64,000 nucleotides of DNA. It comes from Hymenolepis diminuta (taxonomy: Eukaryota > Platyhelminthes > Cestoda > Cyclophyllidea > Hymenolepididae). A program made the position numbers and the translations under genes. The stretch's first letter is position 1. Every line of letters begins with the position of its first letter. A model generated the notes under the pieces. The model did no database searches and was not told the DNA's origin. It was given only the letters and a program-made list of their open reading frames with translations. Shown here piece by piece: positions 48,151-61,020 of the stretch. Location of the stretch: contig CAADRB010000066.1 in the NCBI GenBank assembly GCA_900708905.1, forward strand, positions 342,709 to 406,708. Reading direction: 5' to 3'.

Positions 48151-50329
48151 GTCTGAGATGGTATTCAGCAGCCTATAGTCTTAACAAAGCGGAGATGAGG
48201 TGGTCAACACTTTTAATTTAGCAGTGCTCTGCTCTGGATACAATTTTTTCTTAGTAAATTTGAAATTTATTGTCTATGGGTCACAGATTAGTTAATTGTA
48301 ACTATAGTGGCAAAAGTCAGTCGAACTAATTTAACTGGAAAGTTTCACTAAAATATTGATTAGTAAGACAGTCAAATTCTTTTTTGACTCATATTTTTTA
48401 TTTGCTTTTTTTAATTTATGCAAATTCTTTTAAAGAAACTTTGGAATCATATAGCAATTAATTTAAGCTTAGACTTTGTACATGTGTGTTATTTCATATA
48501 TTTGCACAATAAGAATGAAAGAAATATTCTGATAGATCTTTTTTGGCGTTACTAAAGAAAATTCGATAAATGCAAAATATATCTCCATAACCTCGTGTTA
48601 AGCACTGTTAATAATGGATAAAATTTGTTTACTCCTATTTTACAAATCATCCCCACTTTAATTAGAAATGCTTTAAGATATACTTCTGATAAGACAACTA
48701 TGCGGTGGCATTGCACCAAACAAAATTCATTCAAACAAATACGGAAGAATCTGAATATGTGCACTCAGGGACTGGATGCCATTAAATTCATATCCAAAAT
48801 ACTCCGCTATAATTTCTAATTTGGTATATACTATAACTCAAATAATATGTCCAGTTATTTAAAGATTGTACTATCAAAACAAACTAGGAGATGCCTGTGA
48901 AATTTAATGATTCTTTTGTAAATTTGATTTTCATAATCTTCGGTTTGATTTTTTTTAACTCTACCTTTTTTTGTTTTATTCTGAAGGTTGCATTCATAGA
49001 AGTATTTCTTATTTGCATCTATTTCTCACAATTTTGTACTTCACAGAACCGCCTTGAATGCGGAAGTCATAAGGAAGTTTAAGTCCAGGAGAAAACCATT
49101 AGAAAAGTAGTCGGATATTCAACTTCTTTGATTTTTATCATAGTGTATCCTATATGAGGTATTTTTAAGCTAACGGAGTTCTCCATCTTTCAAGCATTTG
49201 TAAATGCTAAGGGAATTCAATTTCAAATTTACTAATGATAATGTCCAAATGAAATACGAGTTACATTACATTAAAATGTCTGACTGTTTATATTCTGTCC
49301 TCAGCATTGCTAGATATCTAAGCTGGCTGTGGTTTAATAGTTCTCAACTAACTTCACTGTAGCGTGATAAAGAGGTTAGAAAATAAACCGCGAGTGGATT
49401 TTTATCCTGCAAATAGTATTTTTTACACCAGGAAAGCATTGAGAAATCCATAATATATTTACGTAAATGCGGGATTTGACGTCTGTATAAAGTCGCATAT
49501 AAATTTTTCTTCATTAATCAGTATCTTTAAATTACAATAATCTCAAATTTTTCAAAAACAATACATAAACGAAATAGCCTAAATTAAAACTGAATAGCAT
49601 TGTCTACTTACTAACATATTTAGGGAAAAATCAGTAATTTACGAATTCATTTCATAACAAGACCTTCTTGTTGTTTACGACTTTTGATATCAATTGTTGA
49701 TTTAATTGATTTAACTATCTTTATAATTTGGGGCCACATAACAGAATTAATTTTAAATAATCACACTTGCAAATATAATATTTACAGCAGAACTAGCTGC
49801 CTTGCGATAAGCCTCCATATCCCCATTATCCGCTTATTTTGAAGTGTTTGAGGCCATTTAACCACGTTGGAGTGAAATTTGATTTTACCTTATTTTCATT
49901 GAATATGTGTATTCATACTGCTTCTGTTATACATTTCAAAAGAGAATTTCAATTTCTTTGAAGCTTAATAATTAATCTCAAATCATAAGATAAGGTAGTG
50001 TCGCCTCTCCTATTTTCATAATTACAGAGTTTAATTTACATAAACGAGGATTCGTTAATGCTGATACACTTTGAGCACAGTTTCATTCATTATAACTCGA
50101 GATAAACCATTTGCGAGGGTTGGTCAAAACAACCAATATACAACTCAATAGATGTACTAATTAAAGGTAGCATAACTTATTATTATGTCTTAATATCATA
50201 CTACAGCTCATTTCCAATGAACTTCTGTAATTTGAGCTACTTCTGCTAGCTTCATTAATCTGCCTTTGGCTGTAAGAATTTAGGCATATGTTAAAAGTAT
50301 ATAATCTGGTATCATTCGAATTTCTCAGC
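48151..50329. other. Intergenic DNA
   Basis: AT-rich, no recognised gene. Overlapping short frames on both strands at 48552-48819 look like chance. Confidence 0.5.
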
Positions 50330-50425
50330 TTTTAAAATAAAAAAAATGGATTTAAGAAATAGGAGGAAGAATCATGAGATTTGAATTTGGACCCCAAAGC
50401 AGTGAAATTATACAGCCCGATTTGA
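50330..50425 (-). repeat. Dispersed repeat family A, copy 3 (inverted)
   Basis: Contains gaatcatgagatttgaattt, the reverse complement of the family core AAATTCAAATTTCATGATTC, with similar flanking order. Only the core is clear. Confidence 0.4.
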
Positions 50426-51999
50426 TAAACCAAATTAATTAAGATAACTTGATTACCTAGCCATGTTCCCAATATCTTTTTCGATCTTCTTCTCTTTGCT
50501 CCGTACCGGATGTTTGTTAAATGATATTGATCGGTTTTCCAAAATGAAAAATCGCAAAATTTATTTGCCTTAATATGCATTATAATGTATTACTATATCA
50601 TTAATGCTTTAAATGATTCAACGAGAGTGTTGCTTTTGCCAATAAATGTTGTTTATCACATTTATTGAATATTTATTGTTAAAGAAAGAGGATTAAAAAT
50701 TCACAAATTCATTTTGTTACAAAAGGTTTGCTCTCTTTACTCAACCATTAACAAATGTTAATTATATTACTTTTGCCAAATATTTGCCTTTAAGTGTCTT
50801 TTCTAAAAGTTATTAACCAACTTATTTATTATGAAATTGCAAATGCAGTCCCCTCTGTTTAATAAATTACACGGTCAGAGGTAGAATTACCACTAACGAT
50901 CGGACTAATTCATTAAAACGAATGATGTAAGTGTTAAGCACACAGTAAACGATTTTAACCAATGAATAATATTTATGGAGTAAGCAAATCACGAATTTTG
51001 GGAGCACAATTTTAATTTGTACATCTGCTTAATACATTTTAAATATTTATGGCCAGTGTCCGAGATCTGTAACGGTAGTTTAAATCGCATCACATCATCA
51101 TGATTAGAAGAGGGTCTAAATGAATCAGCATGGTATTCCAACAACGCAGCCTATTCACAACCGATTAACAAACTTTGAATTTGGTAACTTTAAAGTCATA
51201 AGAGGAGGAGAGTTAGTTTAATTTGCTCCCAATCAACCAAATATATAATAATCGTCATTGTTTTTTATTACTTTTGACCTTCATCACATAACAAGATGCA
51301 CAAAAGACAAGGCAGAGGGGATAATGGGTTATTAAGAGAATATCAAAGCACAGAATATAGTTGGCTTGACTTATCTAGCGTCAGCTCTATGTTCTGTTAA
51401 ATATTTAGCATTTCTGCATTCCAAATTAAACTTAAAATACCTGAACATCAAAGTATTAATTTTGATTAAAATACGACGGCAAGTCTAAAAAATAACATTT
51501 TGAGCCTTGTTGTTTCATCCGAATTGCGCTAAGTTTTATGATAATATGTGGCTTTTACTACCATAAATTAATATTAAATAACACATTAAATATTATTTAT
51601 TAGAGTATTTTATAACTATCACTTTACTGCAAATAACTCTATGACTTTTAATTATTGGAGTGGAAGCTAAAATCAATTCAGATAATAAAGCTGAAAGAAA
51701 GAGGAATATAATAAAGATGATGACGTAATCAAGGTTTATATAAATAAATATCCTTTTACTGCATCGCATATATCATAATGGTGTAAAGCGCTCAAGTATT
51801 ATGAGGGAATAATTAAGAATAAGAGTAATGCGAAATAAGATTTTATTTTATGAGCTAGTGCGAACTGATGAACTAAAGTGCGCAAATTTTACAGATGATA
51901 TCTACAATTCCCAAAGAGATTTTAAGTGAATGCACGTATGCGGATGCCATCCAACTTTAAATATGAGAAGCCACTGAAATCGCTTACTGGATGATAAAA
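50426..51999. other. Intergenic DNA
   Basis: AT-rich without recognised features. Confidence 0.5.
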
Positions 52000-52262
52000 A
52001 GAGGGTATCACAAATATGCTGATAGCATTTAAGATGCCCACGATTTTTACTTCATATTCCTTTTAGATTCAGGTTGCAATACGTTTATTAAATGGTTAGT
52101 TCACTTTCCCAAATTCAAATTTCATGATCCGTCTCCTAGATTGCAGAAAATGGTTATTTACTATGTCCAGTGCTTATTGATCGGGTTTTTAACCATGATG
52201 GTTGATCTTACCTGTTCAATTTATTTATTTCTTCCGATGGGTGAAAAGATAAAATAATCCTA
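52000..52262 (+). repeat. Dispersed repeat family A, copy 4 (best preserved)
   Basis: The longest copy: AAATATGCTGATAGCA, then TTCACTTTCCCAAATTC running into AAATTTCATGATCCGTC, CCAGTGCTTATTGATCG, and cttccgatgggtgaaaag at the end. The last block matches copy 1 and the middle blocks match copies 2 and 5, which ties the family together. Confidence 0.55.
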
Positions 52263-55219
52263 TATGTATTTAAGGAATATTAACATATCAGAGATGAGAA
52301 GGCTAAAAAATAATGTTAGTAGAGCTTCTTATGCTGTGACCATTTAAGATGAAAATTAGTATATTAGTACTCCTGAGATGACTTACGATCAGAGATATAA
52401 TTATATTCATTTTAATATTTTCCAATATTATTAAATGGATATGTGATTAAGATCATTGTGAAATATTTTTCGGGTACATGGCTTTGTTTACGATCCTTTA
52501 TTAGCTTCACTAAGTTACGTGATGCCAACTAAATTTTCCAATGTTACGGGTCATTACCGGTGTATTTTTCGATTATAAAATGGGACACTTTTGAGGAAGC
52601 TTAAAAAGGTAAAATTCATGCGGCTAAAGGCATGAAAAGCATTATCTTATAAAGAAATGGCATTTGGGTGTCTCCAACTAACATGTTTGGACCTTAATAG
52701 TGTGTGATCTCATCAAAATCAGATTTTACTTTAGTCATTCTAATTTTCTTGTTATTTTTACCTCAACTTATAAGTTAGCCATGATGATTTTTGCCCTGCC
52801 AAATTATTCCTTAACGAATAAACTATTAATGATATTTCATATTTTTAAATTAAGCACTATCAATTTCTGAACAGTCCTCTTCCTGACTTCCCGATTTTCA
52901 TTAAAATTCGAACTGCTTACAATTACAGCGATCAAAAACACAATATTTTAAATCTTAATATTAAAGGATTCACCTAGTAATGCGTAAATATTCTGACAAT
53001 GTAAAACAACTTCTTTTTTTTTGTTAAAAACCATGTTCACGTTCTTTGTGTTTACCTGAACTGTTTTCAAACGCTTTGGTTGGAGAATAATGAATAGCAA
53101 TTTTTGCTCGCTTCTTACGCGACAATTCAGATTTGCTCTGTAAAATCTAACGTCACGTCGTTTACAAGACTAGCGGTTCAGACGCTCTGTTCTTGCCCTC
53201 TAGCTATCGTTCTTCTCCCTCCTCACTGCTAGATAATTTACCTACTTATCATTTCTTACAATTCAAAAAGTTATGACGCCGGTTTTTCTTCACAAGAACG
53301 TATTCACACTTCATACACCCATATAGTAGCTAAAGTACACTAACGCTATGTAAAAACAATGTTCAATGAACATGGCTGATACACGAGCAAGAAAAATAGT
53401 GTGCAAAAATGTTTCATCAATAAAATATTGTAAGAACGTATTCGAGTAATTTGAGATATTTTTCAAATATGGCTATGATTTTTGCTTCATTATGACTTCA
53501 TTATCATTCGAATAACTTTTTAAAGATCGTCAATCTTATTATCCTATTGGGACCACTTGAATCAAGTCTTACTTGTAATTGGCGCCGTTTTGCATGTGGG
53601 TGTTTTGTAGTCAAGCTAATATTGCATAGTAGATATTATTGTACATTAAATAAGTGTATACTGTCAGTTAAATAATTCACGAACGGCTATTAGGCTAATT
53701 AAATCTGTTATGCAACTGTCACCATCTCTACTACCTTAAATATCTCCCAACCTCAAGAAGTATACATCGAATAATATTGAATGTATTATTTAAACAAATG
53801 AATAAAAATGTTTTATAATTTAATTGCCCATATAAATGCGAAGACATCTTTTTCTTAACAAAACGGCAGAAAGATTTTTCATTTCACAAGCATGTACCGT
53901 TTTATTATCGCATTAGTTGTCATCATGCTTAATTATGAAAACTTTATAACTAATCAAATCTTGTTTTGCATAGAAAAAAGGATAGGTAAATCCAGTTTCA
54001 ACAGTCGATTTGACATATCAATTATTCAAACGGCAAATGTCGTAAAGACTGAGCAAACTATAAAATTTTCCTTTAAGAGGTAAACAAATCCGAATGCTAT
54101 TTTTATTTCTTGTAGGAAAGATAAGAATTTTAGTCCTTCATACCGCAATAGTGCCGCAATTTCAAAACAATAGAAAGGTGCAGTTCTTAATTTAATTCTT
54201 CCATTTTATAAGATCCGGCCACCAATTACCAATTATTCTTGAATGATACGTTATCATTAAGACATCAATCTAATGCAAATTCATGTTTTATAGAAATTAA
54301 ATAAGTAGTCTTGAATAAAATCACTATTGTTACTTATCTTTTAGATGAAATCATTTGGCAGGTTTCCATGAAAAATGTGGTATTTAATCTTTTACATTCA
54401 TCAAATAATACTGAAATATAAACGGAGAACTCAACATGGCGTCTATAAGGCACCATTTAGTTAAGGAAGGAGGTAGGAAATTTGATTAAAGAACCAGCAT
54501 GCATACTGTAAAGGTAAACCATTATCCCTAGTTCGTGAGAACCTGGTGAATATAAAGGAAATTAACGCACTAAAGTGGAATCGGAAGAAAGTAAATGAAG
54601 ATAAACAGTTGCAATGATTCTTCAAATGGAAAAATTTTGAACAATAATTTTACGATTCCCTTTTTTTAAATGACACCTCGGTAATCATTTTAAGAGACTT
54701 TCTAAAATAGTTTCTAAACTAAAACACTATGTATGTTTTCTCCGAGAGTCTTCCTATCGTGATGTTCATACTTGACATTTATGTATATAAATATATACTA
54801 TTCAGTAACCCGTCTGACAAAGAATAACTTTGCTAATATCAGATTAAACTTTTGGCGTGCTTCCTGACTTGAAATTGTAAGTACTAATAGGATAAAGTAC
54901 GAATATTTTTTTCATACATTGGAACTGATTTGGAGAAGGTGAATTCTAAGGTGGTCTGGAGATTAACTGCATAAAACCAATTGTCAGGCAAGGTATGACT
55001 CTTTCTACATAATTTTACTTTTACTTTTTACCATTCTGCTCCTATGTGCCTACGGTCGATGCTGACTCAGAGAAAGGTAGAAGAAATCCAATCTACCCCA
55101 AAGAATTTTATTAATTTAACAGGAGCGATTTGTATGTACGAATAAAATGGCCTTATATTAATAATGTTTAAATTCCAAAATCGTCAGACAGAGGACGGTT
55201 TACCTCTGGACTAAATGTT
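52263..55219. other. Intergenic DNA
   Basis: No supported gene. A C/T-rich, CpG-containing patch lies at 53100-53340. A 32-codon plus frame near 55020-55115 (CSYVPTVDADSEKGRRNPIY) is protein-like but too short to call. Confidence 0.4.
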
Positions 55220-55234
55220 AAGCTGTCAGGAGCG
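55220..55234 (+). repeat. Repeat B, copy 2
   Basis: Second occurrence of AAGCTGTCAGGAGCG, also at 15128-15142, in the same orientation. Confidence 0.4.
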
Positions 55235-56848
55235 GCGTGTACTGGTTGATGGGCGATTTAAAATTCGTCTATAGCATTTACTCATCTTGGAACAAAACGT
55301 AAGCTCTGCGAATTCGAGCTTTTTTGTCTGCCTCCCGTAAAATTAGTAAGTGGCAAATTTTTGGAAAAAATATACTATTACCTTAATCCCAGAGTGTATT
55401 GTCCAGATTGAAATCTGCGGAAAGAATGTGAAGATAGTGTCAAGTGTGAAGTACGCCTTCATAGAGCTTAGGGAGTTCTATTAAAATTTATCCTTTTCAC
55501 ATAATATTGAAACTGGGAAATGGTTGGTAATCCACTTCCCACGATGCGACCTCAGCTATTGGATACGACTAGTGCAAGACCATTAGATTGTTAAATATCT
55601 TTATTTTTTAGTTAGTTTTGTCTGACACCGTAAGTGAATATAAATACTCCTTGTATATGCACCCTTTTATACAGTATGTGTCATTAAAGTTAGGCCGTTA
55701 AGACTGCAAATTAGGTCACGTTTGATACTAAATGTATTCACTCTTATTAATTTATTTTTCAAAATGGAATTGCCAATTGTCATTTAAGATTATAATCAGA
55801 AATTGCCTTTAATATGTTTTTAACATTTAATTAATGTCAAGATAACTGATTTAGCAACGTCAGTTGATGTTACGTCCTCACATACTCAGACTTATTTGAG
55901 TCATTCCTTATACTCCCGACTTAAAAGTACACTCTTCTCTCTCCTCACCTGTTCAAGTAACTCATAAACTATCTTTGTATTTCCACTCTCACACATTTTT
56001 CGCTTCTCTATCGGTATGGTTCCCTCTTCTCTCTCACTCTCTCACTGTTTCAATCTCTCACCTTCCTCCCAATGTCTTCTATTTTAACCGCTGTTTTACA
56101 ATAGACTCTGATCAGCACTCAACTCTGCCTTCCGAAAAACCGTGTTTGTTAGTTGATAGATATTTGGGGTAGTCATTAGTCCTACTAAGTCGTTAGGCTC
56201 ATCACAGATTTAATCATCAAGGAAAATGTTTCAAACTTTATCACTACAAGCTCAGGAAGTCCTTGGTCTCCCAAATTAGTCGAAATAGAGCGATGACACT
56301 GTGACAGACATAAGGAGCAACCTCTATGAACACAGTTCACTTCTGCCATCAGCTGTTTTCGTCTTTTTATTCACTTCAGTTATCTTGGATCGATTAAAGT
56401 ATATATAAAATTATTTCCCTTCATTAAATACAAATCGAAATTTTTTAAGTTATTTGCTATCTACAAGGCGATAACACAACAAGAAGAGAAAAATAAGTTA
56501 TCGTTGTTTCAGCGACGACCTATTATAGTTAAACTCGAACCACATACAATATAACGTAATTCATATTAGTTCACATAAGCAATTTAAGGGACAAGCATTA
56601 TTTTCAATGACAATAGGAAGAAAAAATAGAACGAATATTAATTTTCTCACAGAAAAATATTTCATAATTTTACATAATTATATTTTCTCCTTGACAAAGT
56701 TATTTGAGCCTAGAATTAAAACGATCTGGTCAGCTCTTCTGCACCTTCATAAAATTAATTGCATGAATATGTGACTAATCAGTTGGAATTTCCTTTAACT
56801 ATTCATCTTGAACTGAAGCACGACATAGAAGAAAATTGAGAAACTCAC
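55235..56848. other. Intergenic DNA with pyrimidine-rich tract
   Basis: Positions 55870-56100 are the most C/T-biased plus-strand tract of the window, with TCTCTC microsatellite-like runs at about 56025-56050. The 65-codon frame inside is a by-product of this bias. No gene is recognised. Confidence 0.45.
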
Positions 56849-56917
56849 CTGTAGTCATTCGCTGGATGATTGTAATTAAACAGGTGGTTTCCGGACGCCG
56901 AGATATGTAAGTAAATT
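56849..56917 (-). CDS. Candidate second exon of a secreted/membrane protein
   Basis: Minus-strand segment between acceptor CCCACTGCAG and consensus donor GTGAGT. One frame reads YLHISASGNHLFNYNHPAND, which recalls the [FY]NY-x-H-x-A[DN] segment of legumain-type C13 peptidases and GPI transamidase. Another reads FTYISRRPETTCLITIIQRM. The frame set by the upstream candidate exon (57105-57037) reaches a stop, so either the exon pairing or a junction is wrong. The legumain resemblance is tentative and rests on one short motif. Confidence 0.28.
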
Positions 56918-57036
56918 CTGCAGTGGGTTTCTTCTCATTTATTGAGAATTCACTACTATGCGTTATAGGAATGATTATATACTAATGCATAATGCTTCTG
57001 TACAACGATCAACGCAACTAAAAATAATGCACTTAC

Positions 57037-57105
57037 GATTGCGGATCGGTTCAGGTCAATAAACAGCCACCCAATGAACAAAAAGCCTAGTAAATACTCG
57101 ATCAT
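57037..57105 (-). CDS. Candidate first exon encoding a signal peptide
   Basis: Minus-strand ATG followed by exactly 23 codons and a perfect GTAAGT donor. The peptide MIEYLLGFLFIGWLFIDLN has the layout of a signal peptide or signal anchor: a polar start, an uninterrupted hydrophobic core, then polar residues. Protein-like composition and the donor argue for a first exon. A candidate next exon lies 120 bases downstream but is not in phase. No clear TATA box is seen upstream. Confidence 0.38.
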
Positions 57106-59142
57106 ATATTTCCTGGTTGATTATTCACATCCTTTTTATTGTCGTAATTAATTATTTCAATATATTATATGCATAAATCCGATTCACGCTGCGTGCCTTA
57201 ATCCAGTAATTACCCAATTGAGGAAAATGAGCTGAATTACTTACCATCAGCGGCTTCCTTATCTCTCAGTCATACGATTTTCGAGATATTTTTCAGATGT
57301 ATCTGAATATCACAGGCAAGAGAAATTCCACAATGCTGCGTCTATGCATAGAAAAAATTTCAAGGTTAAATGCTAGAAACTATAGCGCTACCTAATTTTA
57401 AACTTTTTAAAACGCCCTACCACCGGGTTGATCCCTTTGTAATTTTAAAAAATCTATTAAAAAATAAATAATTTGGAGTGAAACGTAATTAATTTTCCAA
57501 CTCACCACCAGATGTGCTTATTTTGTCTGTTTCACTTGCCTGTTTCTATAGCTCACTGATTTGACAATCAGTTAGGGGCGTAATATCTTACTACTCCGTT
57601 TACATAATCTTCATATTTCTTTCTTCCGAATCGAGCCTGGTGATTGAATCAGAATTCAAAATTTTAATTACAAACGCTAAGGTTAGCGAAACATGAACTA
57701 CTGAAATTGATTGTCTTGATATCTGAACATAGAGACTTATACTAAGAAAATACTAGAAAAAGCTCAATGGCTACCTTCAAAGAAAGATTCGTATTTGTTA
57801 AATTAGATAAAGAAGTGAAGGAGGAAGTTCCAAGTGTATCTACATTCTACCATTTTGATTTCTTATAACTTTTGTAGTTAAGAGCACAAAAATATCACCG
57901 TAAAGCAAAAATTTGAACAAGTAAATTGTAATTTAGGCTTTTAAAACAAGAATAAATGACGGTCTGATCACAACCTGGAGCAGCTTATTAGACACAATTC
58001 CAGACAACATATAGCCCTTCTTCTCCACCCTTCCAAAAGTTTGTAATATCGAATGCGCTTTATTTGAATGATCAAGTGAACCTACTGCACAATCTAAAAG
58101 TTTTTTCCAGTATTCCAAATGGAAATACAGATTTGAGTCTTACTTTGTCTGTTGAGTTTCATTGATTTAGATTGTTTCTACTGAAATTATTTAAGTAACA
58201 CTAGTAATTTTATTTCGATATTGCGTGTTACTGATGTAATGTCTTTTGGCCTAATGTATAATTCGTTAGTTATAGTACTTGAGACAAGTTTAAAAAAACT
58301 CGTATGCAGTATTGGTCGTTTTGCGGTCCTCTGTGTGGCTTCCGAGCTTAAAGTTTCCTAACATTCATTTAATCCCTGAATCTCTCTATTAGCATCCATT
58401 TTGTTTAAATAATTACCTTACTCGGATCCGATTGGAAAAACAGAACTATACAATCACTAATTGACTATATAAATTAAGTAAATAGGTTGTCATATTTGGA
58501 CGGAACATAAAATAAAGGCAGCACATTTATCCTAATATGACTTATATGATTTATGAGATTACGCCCTCGATATTCAGAGCTTTTTGAATGGTTGCTTGAG
58601 TCTTGTAATTGATCATTTCACCTCGATTTCTTTATGTTGAAGAGCAGGCTGATGAGACTAGTGACAATTTTTAACATATTCGTGGAAATTAATCACTTTT
58701 CACAAGACTAAATTAAATACAATTCAGATGTATCTCACTACTCACTGAAAATACAATCTTTCTGACAATTTCAATCATCTAGTAATTGTAATATAGTTAT
58801 TTATTGTAGTATAAGCTACCAAATCAGGTTTCAGATCAAATCAATGTACTTAGGACTTTATTAGCTTTTCTATTCAAATCTTCTGAGTGTTGGCATCGAT
58901 AAATTCAGAAATTAATAGGCTATTGGTGAATAAATTTATCCTACATATGGTTATTCGAAAATAAACAAGTATAAACTGCTTTAAAAAAGGTTTTTTATCA
59001 GAATGAACACAAACTGAAGTAGGGGATTGCTCTTTCCTTCAAGATATATTCTACTATTTTTTAGCACATTGAAATTTCCTCTAAAAGGTGTTACTCTATT
59101 AACGTTAAAATTAATTCCTTAACTGAATCACTCTAACACCAG
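57106..59142. other. Intergenic DNA
   Basis: No gene is supported. A minus-strand 61-codon frame at 57933-58118 (MEYWKKLLDCAVGSLDHSNK) is protein-like but lacks good splice sites. Any promoter of the 57105 first exon should lie at the left edge of this stretch. Confidence 0.4.
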
Positions 59143-59343
59143 GTCAACATTTTTTGCGACAGCGTGAAAATTACCTTGGAAGTCGCGCACGGAATCTCAC
59201 GTTCGTTTATTGATCGGATGCACGTACGCACCAAAGCTGGACGCACGGACGCACTGAAATTTCCATGTCTTCGCCCACATGGATATTACCCGGCTAATCA
59301 TATGACTTGGCTGAATGTGACTATGCCTAAACACACAGTAGAG
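59143..59343 (+). CDS. Symmetric 201-nt exon, possibly ZP-domain N-terminal part
   Basis: Plus-strand exon after acceptor tcactctaacaccag and before donor GTAACG. It enters and leaves at phase 0 and is exactly 67 codons, clearly richer in GC than its flanks. It begins VNIFCDSVKITLEVAHG, continues FIDRMHVRTKAGRTD, then KFPCLRPHGYYPANHMTWLN with an NVT sequon. The V-x3-C-D-S-V-x-I-x-L-x-V start and a second Cys about 38 residues later resemble the first strands of a ZP-N domain, an extracellular polymerisation module. This is a weak motif match from memory, and a generic extracellular beta-sandwich is the safer reading. Upstream and downstream exons are not assigned. Confidence 0.5.
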
Positions 59344-60134
59344 GTAACGGGTTTCTTGGTAATTGTTAGTTGTCTGAATTTAGGTATTCCGCCTGTTTAT
59401 GACATGGCATTTTTAGTGTTTGGTCTCTGTGTTTAATGTTTTAGAAGTAGACTGTTCGTCTAAAATTGAGATTTACTGTAACCCAAGATTAGCAGGGCCG
59501 AGTAGAAAAATAGGTAATCAATAGGAAAAGAGGGAGTATTAATAAAGCGAAAATTTCTAATCTGACATTCGCTGACTTAGTTCTTTGAGGGCGAAGGTGT
59601 GGACACGTAGATAAACAAGGCAGAATAGGATGAGTCAGCTAGAAAATAGAATGAAGTAAAATAGTTGGTTAAAAATTGTTTGTAAGATTTACTTATCCAA
59701 AGACGTACTCACATTAGAAATATCTGAACCCATAAATATGAGTTGTAGGAGCAAGACCTTCGCTAGTTCGATTTCGATGTTGAACACATGACGTATTTGC
59801 CTTTAAGGGTAAACATGATAAAACTGCAGGGAACAAATTTGTGAATAACTTTTTTAACTCAAGTTATCAAACAGACTGTCATCTTCTTCTGCGTTGAAAA
59901 CACCGGATGATACGACCACAAGCCATACACCTCGCTTTTCTTCTACAGCGTTATCTAAAATTTCGTTTCTACGAATACTTTTGGAACTCAGATAGGGGCT
60001 ACTCGACTAATCCTGTTCAATTATAACTTGCACAGAGCTGCAGTCTACTATTTTGAGTTTCTTATAAGAATTTGGATGCCTCTTGTAAATGCAGCTTTTC
60101 AAACAGTTTTTGCCTAATGTGACATATGCAAACA

Positions 60135-60360
60135 ACCCTTAAAGAAAGGGAGATGTTGCGGCTCAGTGTTACGTGCAATGTCTGTTACGCACAAATCAAG
60201 TCCCCAGATTTGTTTAAAATGACTTTTCGACCATTCAAATTAATGAATCACCGACACAGGTGACAAATTGGTGTTAAATATGTTCAGGCGTTCACCAATT
60301 GGACTATGTCCTAGTGCGGGCTTTGATTCGTTGGCTGGGCACCCAATGGAATGCGACTTA
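60135..60360 (+). other. Coding-like fragments downstream of the 201-nt exon
   Basis: Two neighbouring plus-strand patches have protein-like frames. One is at 60155-60205, reading CGSVLRAMSVTHKSSPQ with a ccccag site at its end. The other is at 60246-60362, 39 codons from after a stop, reading TDTGDKLVLNMFRRSP then GLCPSAGFDSLAGHPMECDL. Neither has a full pair of splice sites in phase. They may belong to the same gene as the 59143 exon or be decayed coding DNA. Confidence 0.22.
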
Positions 60361-60711
60361 TAGCCACTTGCTTCTAAAAACCTGGTTCAATTTGGCTGAA
60401 GGCTTAATAAACGCGTGGAATTCCTAACTTGTAAGCTGACGTTTTTACTTATTCCTAAATTAGGGAAGTTTATTTAAAATGCGCACACTATCTGAAAAAT
60501 GCACTTATATTTGAAATTCGCATGGTTTTAAATGTATATTCCTATTTCTCATTTGTTCTCTAATTTTGCTTTGAACGCGTATGGGAATTATCCGTAGTAT
60601 TAAAATGTTCCTATCCATAATACTTTCAATTAGAATCGTGGATGAACGTTCCGACTTTATCAATTATTTTTGTACCGATCTCTGTCAAATGAAATCTACT
60701 TGTCTTAAGTT

Positions 60712-61020
60712 TTTACTTTGTTCATTGTTTCATGGCTATTCAGCTATCGTTTAGCAACAAAATATTTCTTACTCCTCTACATCAGTTGTTTTGGGGTCAA
60801 CGTGTATGTCTTGCTAATCGATGAAGATAACATGGAAAAAGTGAGGAGGTAGCAGATTCTGAGTTTCTCAACGGTAAAACTTCACGATGCCCAAGGCGAC
60901 TGCTCTATAATGCACCTTTCAGACGGTTTAGAATGGCATTCCATGGCAGATTTGAAAATCCCAATGTTACGGCACAAAGTTAGGCAATTCTTTTTGTTCA
61001 CCGAGAGTAATGCTTAAACT
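60712..61020 (+). pseudogene. Long frame with one in-frame TAG, possibly decayed gene
   Basis: A single plus frame stays open for about 103 codons except for one TAG at 60850-60852. The first part is hydrophobic (FTLFIVSWLFSYRLATKYF) and ends LLIDEDNMEK next to GTGAGG, a possible donor. After the TAG it reads ILSFSTVKLHDAQGDCSIM, then LSDGLEWHSMADLKIPML and RQFFLFTESNA before TAA. A second frame overlapping this patch is also open for 50 codons (EEVADSEFLNGKTSR). The most natural reading is a broken gene or transposon remnant. The alternative is an exon pair. Confidence 0.3.

Noticed and set aside
55975..56172. 65-codon frame in the C/T-rich tract
   Set aside because: Composition is explained by TCTCTC-type bias and not by coding.
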